From contig DNYS01000093.1 of the NCBI GenBank assembly GCA_003506735.1, forward strand, positions 1-5,850: a DNA stretch of 5,850 bases, written 5' to 3'. The notes beneath the pieces were generated by a model. The model saw nothing but the letters and a program-made list of their open reading frames with translations, had not been told where the DNA came from and did no database searches. Both the position numbers and the translations under genes were made by a program. Every line of letters begins with the position of its first letter. Position 1 is the first letter of the stretch. Source of the stretch: Nitrospinota bacterium (lineage in GTDB: Bacteria; UBA8248). Positions 1-5,809 of the stretch are shown here, one piece after another.

Positions 1-2
1 CT

Positions 3-266
3 GAACTTGCCGCCGGAAACCCCGAGTGCGAGCGGACCCAGGTCTGGGTTCGCCTTCGGGACGGCCGGGAGGTAAGCGCCGTCGAGGAGGTGGGCCGGGG
101 GCATATCGATAAGCCCCTTTTGGAGCAGGAGCTTCGGGATAAATTTCTGGAGTGCGCGGGAGTGATGCTCCCGGCAGATCGGGCACGGACGGCCTGGGAG
201 GGATGGCGCGGGTTGGAGAACTCGGCCGATATCGGTGAACTCCTTCCGCTTTTGGTCTCTTCATGA
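3..266 (+). CDS. MmgE/PrpD family protein, C-terminal fragment (cut by window edge)
   Basis: An open frame enters from the left edge and ends at TGA 264-266, giving the last 87 residues. They contain VWVRLRDGREVSAVEEVGRG, then a HIDKPLLEQELRDKF-like stretch, then a helical tail ending LLPLLVSS. A beta strand with a charged 'DGR' turn, a G.-.-P-L-...-E-L-..K-F segment and a closing helix with L-rich end is how MmgE/PrpD proteins (2-methylcitrate dehydratase, aconitate decarboxylase and relatives) usually finish. The catalytic domain lies outside the window, so the substrate cannot be inferred. It is clearly diverged from the complete MmgE/PrpD protein at 2641-4032, so the two are separate paralogues and not a recent duplication. 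A strong terminator follows 51 bases after the stop. The family call rests on the C-terminal pattern only. Confidence 0.72.
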   Translation, partial: ELAAGNPECERTQVWVRLRDGREVSAVEEVGRGHIDKPLLEQELRDKFLECAGVMLPADRARTAWEGWRGLENSADIGELLPLLVSS

Positions 267-317
267 TGAAGCGTGGGGGCAGCCGCTAGAGCGGACCTTC
301 CCATTTGGGTTATAAAG

Positions 318-344
318 AGCCCCGGATTTACGCCGGGGCTTTTT
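318..344 (+). terminator. Rho-independent terminator after the first MmgE/PrpD gene
   Basis: A perfect 8-bp stem AGCCCCGG (318-325) / CCGGGGCT (333-340) encloses a 7-base loop and runs into five T (340-344). It sits between the MmgE/PrpD fragment and mnmA, so it closes the upstream transcription unit. mnmA is then expected to have its own promoter in about 345-400, where I see no convincing -35/-10 pair. Confidence 0.88.
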
Positions 345-404
345 CGTTGCCAGAGCTATTCGTTGGAGGATGAAGGGGAGATCCCGGCCCCCGTGAGGCG
401 GTGC

Positions 405-410
405 AAGGAG
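405..410 (+). promoter_or_regulatory. Shine-Dalgarno site that sets the mnmA start
   Basis: AAGGAG at 405-410 is followed after 5 bases by GTG 416-418. Two other in-frame GTG codons (401, 410) lie upstream of or inside the AAGGAG and cannot use it. The start at 416 also puts the P-loop at the usual distance from the N terminus. Confidence 0.75.
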
Positions 411-415
411 TGATC

Positions 416-1483
416 GTGGGTGAGAGGATCGTTGTAGCCATGAGCGGTGGGGTGGACAGTTCGGTCGCCGCCGCGCTACTCAAAGAGCAGGGTTACGAGG
501 TGGTCGGGGTGGGGCTGCGCCTGGCCGACCGGCCGAAGGTGGAGTCGTTCCACCGGGGGTGCTGCGCGCCACGCGATCTGGCCGATGCCCGGGCCGTCGC
601 TTCGAAGCTGGGAATTCCGTTTTACGTGATGGACGTGCGCGAGTCGTTCCGAAGGTCGGTCATCGACAGCTTCATCAGCGAGTACGCCAGCGGCCGCACC
701 CCGGTTCCTTGCATCGCATGCAATCAAGTGGTCAAGTTCGACTACCTGGCCGAGCGGGCGAGGGGGGTCGGCGCGGAGTGCCTCGCGACGGGCCACTATG
801 CGCGGATAGTGGAAGCCAGCGGCCGTCTCGCGCTTGCCCGAAGCGCCGACCGGGAAAAGGATCAGACCTATTTTCTCTTCGGCATGACCCAGGCCCAGAT
901 CGCCCACACCCTGTTCCCTCTGGGCGATATAGAAAAAAAACGGACGCGTGCAATCGCCCGCGAACTGGGCCTTCCCACTGCGGACAAACCCGAGAGCCAG
1001 GAAATCTGTTTTGTTCCCGAGGACGACTACCGTGCCTTTTTGCGCTCGGAGGCTCCGGACATCGACCGGCCGGGCGCGATTTTCGATATGGCGGGCCACC
1101 GCTTGGGGAGCCATCCGGGCGTAACCCATTTCACGGTGGGCCAGCGTAAGGGGCTCCGCCTGGGCGGCGGCGGCGCTCATTATGTGATCGGCCTCGAAGC
1201 CGATACGGCGACAGTGGTGGTGGGGGAACGGAGTGACCTGGAGCGCGAGAGTTTTCTGGCTGAAAGGATTTCATGGTCGATTCCGGTGGAGGGCGATGAA
1301 AAGCGCCTCTCCGTTCAGGTCCGCCACCGCCAGCGGGCGGTTCCCTGTCGGGTGGCCCCGCGCGATGACGGCGCCGCCGAGGTCTTTCCCGAAGACCCCG
1401 CCGCGCTCGGTGCGGTGCCGCCGGGCCAGGCCGCCGTCTTCTATGACGGCGACGTTCTCCAGGGCGGTGGCTGGGTGGCCTGA
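416..1483 (+). CDS. mnmA: tRNA-specific 2-thiouridylase MnmA
   Basis: MnmA is a cytoplasmic enzyme that uses ATP and a persulfide sulfur to convert U34 of tRNA Lys, Glu and Gln to 2-thiouridine. The protein has 355 residues from GTG 416, a normal length for the family. Visible motifs are the N-type ATP pyrophosphatase P-loop SGGVDSS (residues 10-16), a PCIACN motif with Cys99 and Cys102, ATGHYAR (124-130), KDQTYFLF (148-155), SQEICFV with Cys198, and GQRKG (242-246), followed by the beta-barrel C-terminal region. Cys102 and Cys198 match the two catalytic cysteines of the E. coli enzyme (Cys102, Cys199). The extra Cys99 and the SQEIC form of the second motif differ from the E. coli form but occur in other bacterial lineages. 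The start was chosen from AAGGAG at 405-410. arfB follows after 90 bases on the same strand. No defect is seen; the gene should be active. Confidence 0.96.
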   Translation: MGERIVVAMSGGVDSSVAAALLKEQGYEVVGVGLRLADRPKVESFHRGCCAPRDLADARAVASKLGIPFYVMDVRESFRRSVIDSFISEYASGRTPVPCIACNQVVKFDYLAERARGVGAECLATGHYARIVEASGRLALARSADREKDQTYFLFGMTQAQIAHTLFPLGDIEKKRTRAIARELGLPTADKPESQEICFVPEDDYRAFLRSEAPDIDRPGAIFDMAGHRLGSHPGVTHFTVGQRKGLRLGGGGAHYVIGLEADTATVVVGERSDLERESFLAERISWSIPVEGDEKRLSVQVRHRQRAVPCRVAPRDDGAAEVFPEDPAALGAVPPGQAAVFYDGDVLQGGGWVA

Positions 1484-1561
1484 GTTCGAATCGCTTTTTC
1501 TTTTCGCAATTCTGCTATCCTTTTCAAGAATTTTGATTTGCCCAAAAAAATTCCGCCCACC

Positions 1562-1568
1562 GAGGAGG
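1562..1568 (+). promoter_or_regulatory. Shine-Dalgarno site that sets the arfB start
   Basis: GAGGAGG at 1562-1568 is followed after 5 bases by GTG 1574-1576. This argues against the upstream in-frame TTG at 1538, which would put the ribosome site inside the coding region and add 12 residues that family members lack. The AT-rich 1484-1560 stretch before it may hold a promoter, but I see no clear -35/-10 pair. Confidence 0.8.
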
Positions 1569-1573
1569 TATCC

Positions 1574-1996
1574 GTGCTCGAAGTCGGCCGCCGTATCCGG
1601 ATCCCCCTTCGCGAGTTTCACTTTCAGTTCGCCAGAAGCAGCGGCGCGGGCGGCCAGAACGTAAACAAGGTGAACACGAAGGCGACGTTGCGCTGGGATG
1701 TGGAAGATTCGGAAAGCCTTCCAGAGGACCTGCGGGAGCGTTTTTGCGCCAAATACCGCCGCCGCATCACCCGGGAGGGGGAGCTGGTCCTCTCGAGCCA
1801 GCGCTTCCGCGATCAGGGGCGCAACGTGGCGGATTGTCTCGAAAAGCTGCGGGGTATGCTGGAGGAGGTGGCGCGCCCGGTGAAAAAGCGAAAGGCCACA
1901 AAGCCAACGCGCTCTTCAAAGGAAAGGCGCCTGAAGGAAAAACACCTTCGCTCCGAAATTAAAAAAACGAGAGGCCGCGTCGGTGGCGGAGATTGA
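1574..1996 (+). CDS. arfB: Alternative ribosome-rescue factor ArfB (YaeJ/ICT1-type peptidyl-tRNA hydrolase)
   Basis: ArfB enters the A site of ribosomes stalled on mRNA without a stop codon and releases the nascent chain by hydrolysing peptidyl-tRNA. From GTG 1574 the protein has 140 residues, the same length class as E. coli ArfB. The catalytic GGQ is at residues 26-28 within SSGAGGQNVNKVNTKA, the hallmark of the class I release-factor catalytic domain. There is no codon-recognition domain, which separates it from PrfA and PrfB. The C-terminal third is lysine- and arginine-rich (KKRKATKPTRSSKERR and onward); in the family this flexible tail sits in the empty mRNA entry channel. It follows mnmA on the same strand and converges with hinT. 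Both mnmA and arfB act in translation, but the 90-base gap leaves co-transcription open. The full catalytic core and tail suggest a working protein. Confidence 0.94.
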   Translation: MLEVGRRIRIPLREFHFQFARSSGAGGQNVNKVNTKATLRWDVEDSESLPEDLRERFCAKYRRRITREGELVLSSQRFRDQGRNVADCLEKLRGMLEEVARPVKKRKATKPTRSSKERRLKEKHLRSEIKKTRGRVGGGD

Positions 1997-2009
1997 GGCG
2001 AAGGGGGCG

Positions 2010-2028
2010 GCGGATTCAGTCCGCTTAT
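2010..2028 (+). terminator. Weak candidate terminator after arfB
   Basis: A 5-bp stem GCGGA (2010-2014) / TCCGC (2020-2024) with a 5-base loop is followed by TTATT. It begins 13 bases after the arfB stop and faces the convergent hinT gene. The stem is short and the T tract is interrupted, so this is only a weak call. Confidence 0.25.
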
Positions 2029-2126
2029 TCGCCGGGCGGGGTAGGCGGGTCCTCGGGCGGGGGCATCGAGCCGCCGAACGCGGCGACCTCGCCCGTGCGC
2101 CGCACCTTATCGAAATATTCCGGCTC
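2025..2126 (-). other. In-frame coding-like extension after the hinT amber stop
   Basis: Immediately after the TAG of hinT (2127-2129) the same frame runs 33 further sense codons to TAA (2025-2027). It reads EPEYFDKVRRTGEVAAFGGS and then a proline-rich end with PPPEDPPTPPGE. Hand-counted GC at codon positions 1, 2 and 3 is 25/33, 19/33 and 28/33, the order expected for a translated frame in a GC-rich genome. Against this, HinT proteins normally end at WPPG as here, an open run of 33 codons is unremarkable at this GC content, and no start codon with a ribosome site lies in the stretch. It may be a readthrough tail, a remnant of a longer protein, or chance. Confidence 0.3.
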
Positions 2127-2471
2127 CTAACCTGGAGGCCACTTGAACGGCCGCCCGCCGAGCAGGTGGAAATGAAGGTGCGGGACGGTTTGGCCTCCGT
2201 CTTCGCCGCAGTTGTTGACGATGCGGTAGCCGTCCTCTGACAATCCGCGCTCCTTGGCGATACGGCCGGCGGCAAGAAGGATGTCCCCGATCATCTCCCG
2301 GTGCTCCTCCCCGGCCTCGCGCATGGAATCCAGATGGGCCTTGGGAATGATCAGGACGTGGGTCGGGGCAGCAGGGTTGATATCCTCAAAGGCGAAAAGA
2401 CGGTCGTCCTCGTACACTTTTGTCGAGGGAATTTCGCCGGCGGCAATCTTGCAGAACAGGCAATCGCTCAT
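2127..2471 (-). CDS. hinT: HIT-family nucleotide-binding hydrolase (HinT-like)
   Basis: HinT proteins are small cytoplasmic dimers that hydrolyse purine nucleoside phosphoramidates and aminoacyl-adenylates. From ATG 2471 the protein has 114 residues, typical for the family. It begins MSDCLFCKIAAGEIPS and carries the histidine triad PHLHFHLLGGRP (His98, His100, His102; the middle His is the expected nucleophile). NNCGEDGGQTVPH before it forms the nucleotide-binding edge. Cys4 and Cys7, with His46 and His98, match the zinc site found in many bacterial members. It ends at the family-typical WPPG, followed by a TAG stop. The start was chosen by family alignment, not the open frame back to 2624. 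A GAGG lies 5 bases before the ATG, and a sigma70-like promoter lies about 40 bases upstream. It is divergent from the MmgE/PrpD gene and convergent with arfB. Confidence 0.95.
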   Translation of the reverse strand: MSDCLFCKIAAGEIPSTKVYEDDRLFAFEDINPAAPTHVLIIPKAHLDSMREAGEEHREMIGDILLAAGRIAKERGLSEDGYRIVNNCGEDGGQTVPHLHFHLLGGRPFKWPPG

Positions 2472-2508
2472 GGAGGCCTCACGGGGGTGGGCGGCGAATG
2501 ACGCGCCG

Positions 2509-2538
2509 ATCATACTCCGGCGCCCCGGCCCATGACAA
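2509..2538 (-). promoter_or_regulatory. Sigma70-type promoter for hinT
   Basis: Read on the - strand, TTGTCA (2538-2533) and TATGAT (2514-2509) are separated by 18 bases. Each hexamer matches the consensus at five of six positions. The expected transcription start near 2502 would leave a leader of about 30 bases before the hinT ATG at 2471. The assignment comes from pattern only. Confidence 0.6.
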
Positions 2539-2577
2539 GAATCGGGTGGCGGATGGTAAGGCGCACCTTTTTTGGGG

Positions 2578-2583
2578 CATAAT
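2578..2583 (+). promoter_or_regulatory. Possible -10 element for the MmgE/PrpD gene
   Basis: CATAAT at 2578-2583 matches the -10 consensus at five of six positions and lies in the divergent hinT-MmgE/PrpD spacer, about 57 bases before the ATG at 2641. No acceptable -35 hexamer sits 16 to 18 bases upstream, so it may need an activator or may be chance. Confidence 0.25.
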
Positions 2584-2640
2584 AACGGCAATGCGGACCA
2601 GAAAAACCCTCTTCGAATCGTCACCTGAAGGAGCCGCGCG

Positions 2641-4032
2641 ATGGGGTTGACCCAAGATCTGATCGATCATGTCTACGCGATAAAGTACGACACACTCCCC
2701 GAGGAGGCCCGCGACCGGGCGAAGTATTTCCTCCTCGACTATTTCGGGGTCGCCCTTCGGGCAAGCGAGGCCGGAAGTTCGCGCGTGTTCCACAGCTTTA
2801 TCCGTAAGCGCGCTCCCCAGGGCGGGCCCTGCACCGTCATCGGAACGCCTCTTCGCACCGACGCGGCGAACGCCGCCCTGGCGAACGGGGGAACCGCCCA
2901 CGCCATCGAGATGGACGATGTAACGACGCGATCGAGCCTGCATCCGGCGGTGAGCGTCATGCCGAGCACGCTTGCCGTCGCCGAGGCCCACAACGCCGAT
3001 CCGCGACGGGTCATCGAGGCCATCGTGGCCGGCTACGAGGTGACCAACCGGGTCGGCAACGCCATCAATCCTACGAGCCATTACGAGCGGGGGTTTCACC
3101 CGACGGGTACCTGCGGAACCTTCGCGGCCGCGGTTACGGCCTCAAAGATGCTCGGCTTATCGCGCGAGGCCGCCTCGAACGCCTTCGGCATTGCGGGAAG
3201 CCAGGCGGCGAGCTCGATGCAGTTTCTCGAAACGGGTTCCTGGACCAAGCGCCTGCATCCAGGCTGGGCCGCCCACAGCGGCATTATCGCGGCCTATCTG
3301 GCCCAGGAGGGCTACACGGGTCCCGAGGACATTCTCGAAGGCAAGTACGGATTTCTCCACGGATTCAGCGACGACGCCCATCCGGAGTACGTCACCGAGC
3401 ACCTGGGCGAGTACTGGGAGATATGCGAGTCGGCCATCAAGCCCCACGCCACCTGCCGCTACAACCACGGGTCGGTGGACCTAGTCATCCGGCTGTGCGG
3501 CGAGAACGACATCCAGCCCGAGGAGGTTTCCCGCATCGAGGTGCGCGTGCCGGAGACGGCGGTCATGGTCGTGGTCGAGCCGAACGCCATCAAGGTCAAT
3601 CCTCAGAACGTGGTGGACGCGCAGTTCAGCCTTCAGTATGCGGTCTCTGTCGCCCTGCTCAGGAGAAAAGCGGGGCTCGAGGAGTACTCCGACGATTTCC
3701 TGCGCTCAAAGGTCTATTCGTCGATCATCGACAAGGTTCAGTGCTACGGGGACCCGGACATGGAGAAAAAATTTCCCCATGAGTGGCAGGCCCATGTGAA
3801 GATCGTCACCCGCCGGGGGACATTCGAGGCCCATCAGGACAACCCGAAGGGCGATCCGCGCAATCCGCTGACCTGGGAAGAGTTGATCGAGCGCTTTCAC
3901 GACCTGACGGGCCCGGTGGCGGATGAGGAAACGCGCCGGCTGATCGTCAAGCGTGTGCGCGCTCTCGAAGAATTGGAGAGCATTCAGGAGGTGACGTCCC
4001 TGACCGCGTTGGGCGAGAGCGTCCGGACCTAG
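2641..4032 (+). CDS. MmgE/PrpD family protein (putative dehydratase or decarboxylase)
   Basis: The family includes 2-methylcitrate dehydratase (PrpD) and cis-aconitate decarboxylase, cofactor-free enzymes acting on small polycarboxylic acids. The 463-residue length is normal. AAGGAG at 2628-2633 lies 7 bases before the ATG. Family motifs are in order: LLDYFGVALR (31-40), AHAIEMDD with His87, Asp92 and Asp93, followed by HP (101-102), GFHPTGTCGTFAAA (151-164), TKRLHPGWAAHSG with Lys203 (202-214), IKPHATCRYNH with His269 and His276 (266-276), and VDAQFSLQYAV (325-335). These histidine, aspartate and lysine positions correspond to the charged pocket residues of the decarboxylase structures, so the protein looks intact and catalytic. 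The real substrate is unknown: no citrate synthase, isocitrate lyase-like or CoA-transferase gene is nearby to make a methylcitrate or itaconate pathway. It stops with TAG and is followed by its own terminator. Confidence 0.93.
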   Translation: MGLTQDLIDHVYAIKYDTLPEEARDRAKYFLLDYFGVALRASEAGSSRVFHSFIRKRAPQGGPCTVIGTPLRTDAANAALANGGTAHAIEMDDVTTRSSLHPAVSVMPSTLAVAEAHNADPRRVIEAIVAGYEVTNRVGNAINPTSHYERGFHPTGTCGTFAAAVTASKMLGLSREAASNAFGIAGSQAASSMQFLETGSWTKRLHPGWAAHSGIIAAYLAQEGYTGPEDILEGKYGFLHGFSDDAHPEYVTEHLGEYWEICESAIKPHATCRYNHGSVDLVIRLCGENDIQPEEVSRIEVRVPETAVMVVVEPNAIKVNPQNVVDAQFSLQYAVSVALLRRKAGLEEYSDDFLRSKVYSSIIDKVQCYGDPDMEKKFPHEWQAHVKIVTRRGTFEAHQDNPKGDPRNPLTWEELIERFHDLTGPVADEETRRLIVKRVRALEELESIQEVTSLTALGESVRT

Positions 4033-4048
4033 GGGATTCCTGCAGCCG

Positions 4049-4801
4049 TCAGGCGGTTTGGCCCGCCTTTTTTTTCTTTTGCCGAGATTTTGCGCGAGGC
4101 GAGTTCTCATCGGCCCCGGCGAGCCGCCGGATGAGACAGATTCCCATTCCCATCCGCATGGCCAGGCGGGCGAGCAGTTGCGTCGCCATGCCCTCGATAT
4201 ACCTTTCGGGATTTTTCGAGCCCAAAAGAAGCAGGCCAAGTGGCTGATCTCCCTCCCGGAGGGGCACGACCGCCGTTGAGCGGAGATCGGCGCGGTACAT
4301 TTCCGGAAACAGGGGGGCGGCGCCCTCTTCCAGATTTCCCGTGAGAATGATGCCGTCCGGCGCCACATCCCGATCGCCGGCGAGGCGCACCCGGCTTGAA
4401 CCGTTTGAGTTCCCATCGGCGGGGATCGCCCCTTTCGCACTCTCATCGAGCAAAATACTCACATGGTCCAGCGAGAACCTCGCCTCGATCTCCTGGGCGA
4501 CCTCGGAGAGGCTCCCTCCATCGAGCGATCCCTGAAACAAGATTTTTTCGATCGCCATGAAATCCTCCTCGATTTTCTCGTTTTGACGGACGAGCCCGAT
4601 TGTCTCGTCGAGGAGATTCATCAGTTCCCGGCGCTCTTCATTCAGGCGGTCGAAGAGTCGGTTCCGGATGTCCAGTAAATTCGGCCCTGGGTTTTCTCCG
4701 GCGAGGAGCCCGCTCGTTTGAACGAGTTCGGAATTTTCGAGGAAAAAATCAGGGTTTTCTTCGAGATACTTCGCGACTTCCTCCGCCGTGATCGGCGCCA
4801 T
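4049..4801 (-). CDS. DUF484 family protein (GAF-like)
   Basis: A 250-residue protein of the DUF484 family, whose molecular function is not established. The N-terminal VAKYLEENPDFFLENSELV (residues 9-27) is the signature opening of the family. A charged, probably coiled-coil helix follows at about 43-90, then a GAF-like alpha/beta domain at about 94-226 with STAVVPLREGDQPLGLLLLG (175-194) and a helix GMATQLLARLAMRMG. The last 12 residues are basic, with KKKK at 242-245. There is no signal peptide or membrane segment, so it should be cytoplasmic. AGGAG (4813-4809 on the - strand) lies 7 bases before the ATG. In gammaproteobacteria this family sits between dapF and xerC; neither is visible here. 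It follows the methyltransferase on the same strand after 198 bases. By analogy with GAF domains it could sense a ligand or bind a partner, which is inference. Confidence 0.85.
   Translation of the reverse strand: MAPITAEEVAKYLEENPDFFLENSELVQTSGLLAGENPGPNLLDIRNRLFDRLNEERRELMNLLDETIGLVRQNEKIEEDFMAIEKILFQGSLDGGSLSEVAQEIEARFSLDHVSILLDESAKGAIPADGNSNGSSRVRLAGDRDVAPDGIILTGNLEEGAAPLFPEMYRADLRSTAVVPLREGDQPLGLLLLGSKNPERYIEGMATQLLARLAMRMGMGICLIRRLAGADENSPRAKSRQKKKKAGQTA
4051..4075 (+). terminator. Rho-independent terminator of the MmgE/PrpD gene, inside the 3' end of the DUF484 gene
   Basis: AGGCGG (4051-4056) pairs with CCGCCT (4063-4068) around a 6-base loop and leads into eight T (4068-4075). It begins 18 bases after the MmgE/PrpD stop. 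The whole element overlaps the last codons of the - strand DUF484 gene, whose lysine-rich tail is encoded by the complement of the T run. Confidence 0.78.
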
Positions 4802-4999
4802 CGGGTTTCTCCTAAGTCAAGAATGGCGGTTCCGGGCGGAGGCAAAAAAGAACAGGGGAACTTTACGAGTGGATGTTATCACTCCTTCGGCGGAAAGACA
4901 AAATTCCGCCCGGAAACCGGAGATGGTCGGAACGCCGCCGGAGGCGATTCCAAAATCGCCCCCGCGCCAGCGGCGGCCTGCCCGGCCGGATGGGCGGGG
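4802..4999 (-). other. Spacer between methyltransferase and DUF484 genes with two inverted repeats
   Basis: This 198-base non-coding spacer holds two perfect 7-bp inverted repeats: GGCGATT (4943-4949) / AATCGCC (4954-4960) with a 4-base loop, and GGCGGAA (4889-4895) / TTCCGCC (4904-4910) with an 8-base loop. Neither is followed by a T run in either direction, so they are not standard intrinsic terminators. They could be RNA hairpins in a joint transcript or operator-like sites. No reading frame in the spacer looks like a gene. Confidence 0.4.
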
Positions 5000-5809
5000 T
5001 TACTTGGTAGCCAGGGCGTACTGAATCACATGCAGCCGGTAGCCGGACTCGAAACCGGCGAACGGATTTTGGACCAGGGACATGATGTTGGCGAGAAGCT
5101 TTATCCATTTGAATTTATAGGATGCCTCCATCCAGGCGGCGGGATGGGACTTGAAAAATTCCGCCCCGGGAAACACCTCTTCGATCAGGCTCCGGAATTC
5201 GTCTTCGAACCATTCGGCGACATGGGTGGGATCGATTGGTTTTTCCGTCAGGCGGATGCGGGTGGTGATGAGGGCGCTCCCGCCTTTTTTGAGGATTCGG
5301 CGGATTTCGGCGAGCAGCCGCATGGGCTCTGCGAGATGCTCGATGACCTGAGTGGAAATGACGCAATCGAACGTATCGTCCCGGTATGGCAGTTCATAGA
5401 CGCTCCCGACCTGAAAATGGACTTTTTTTCCTGATATGCGCTTTTGGGCGTAGCGCAGGGCGATTTCGGAGTTGTCCACTCCGAATACATGGGCGTTTTT
5501 CTGGGCGAGCATGTTGGCGAGCACACCATCGCCGCAGCCGTGGTCCAGAACCCGTTTTCCGGCCAATTGTCCGCCGGCCGATTTTTCGGCCAGTTTGAGG
5601 ACATTGGCATACCTGGCCCTGACGAAGGCGTTCCCCCGAAGCGGATGGCTTGAATTCAAGGTCCAGTGATAGGCCCCTTTTTCCTTGTATCGGAAAAATT
5701 CCTTTTCCTGCTCCAGGGCTTCCATTTTCGGTAACTCGGATGGGTGTGCCATTTCAGACTCGCGCATGGATGAAATTGAATTCATCTCAGAATCGGGATT
5801 CATTTTCAT
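5000..5809 (-). CDS. Class I SAM-dependent methyltransferase
   Basis: A 269-residue cytoplasmic methyltransferase of the Methyltransf_11/UbiE-like type. Motif I is VLDHGCGDG (residues 87-95), the acidic adenosine-binding residue is in FGVDNSE (Asp112), FDCVISTQVIEHLAEP (147-162) is the motif IV region, and LKKGGSALITT (173-183) is the post-motif strand. The region before motif I (FFRYKEKGAYHWTLNSSHPL) and the aromatic C-terminal part probably form the substrate lid. The overall form resembles methyltransferases of surface glycan, lipid or secondary-metabolite clusters, but the substrate is unknown. The start is uncertain: six in-frame ATG codons occur in the first 29 codons, and only a weak GGA precedes the first; starts at Met3 or Met20 are possible. 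Hand-counted third-position GC in the first 30 codons is 15/30, against 23/30 in the MmgE/PrpD gene. The neighbour downstream on the same strand is the DUF484 gene. Confidence 0.88.
   Translation of the reverse strand: MKMNPDSEMNSISSMRESEMAHPSELPKMEALEQEKEFFRYKEKGAYHWTLNSSHPLRGNAFVRARYANVLKLAEKSAGGQLAGKRVLDHGCGDGVLANMLAQKNAHVFGVDNSEIALRYAQKRISGKKVHFQVGSVYELPYRDDTFDCVISTQVIEHLAEPMRLLAEIRRILKKGGSALITTRIRLTEKPIDPTHVAEWFEDEFRSLIEEVFPGAEFFKSHPAAWMEASYKFKWIKLLANIMSLVQNPFAGFESGYRLHVIQYALATK

Noticed and set aside
370..396. Possible 8-codon leader peptide (ATG AAG GGG ...) before mnmA
   Set aside because: The GGAGG directly touches the ATG with no spacing, and the peptide has no run of regulatory codons and no attenuator-like hairpin after it.
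476..1180. Long - strand open frame of 234 codons opposite mnmA
   Set aside because: It is antisense to a certain gene in GC-rich DNA, where such mirror frames are common, and its translation shows no recognisable domain.
1983..2240. + strand open frame overlapping the end of arfB and running into hinT
   Set aside because: Most of it is the complement of hinT coding sequence and its postulated extension; the start GTG is within arfB without a convincing Shine-Dalgarno site.
2472..2624. Upstream extension of the hinT frame by 51 codons
   Set aside because: MSDCLFCKI is the normal N terminus of the family, and the extension would run through the -35/-10 promoter pair.
2479..3099. - strand open frame of 206 codons across the start of the MmgE/PrpD gene
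   Set aside because: It is antisense to well-supported coding sequence and has no family features.
4718..5434. Long + strand open frame of 238 codons
   Set aside because: It lies opposite the methyltransferase, the spacer and the start of DUF484, has no ribosome site, and its translation resembles no family I know.
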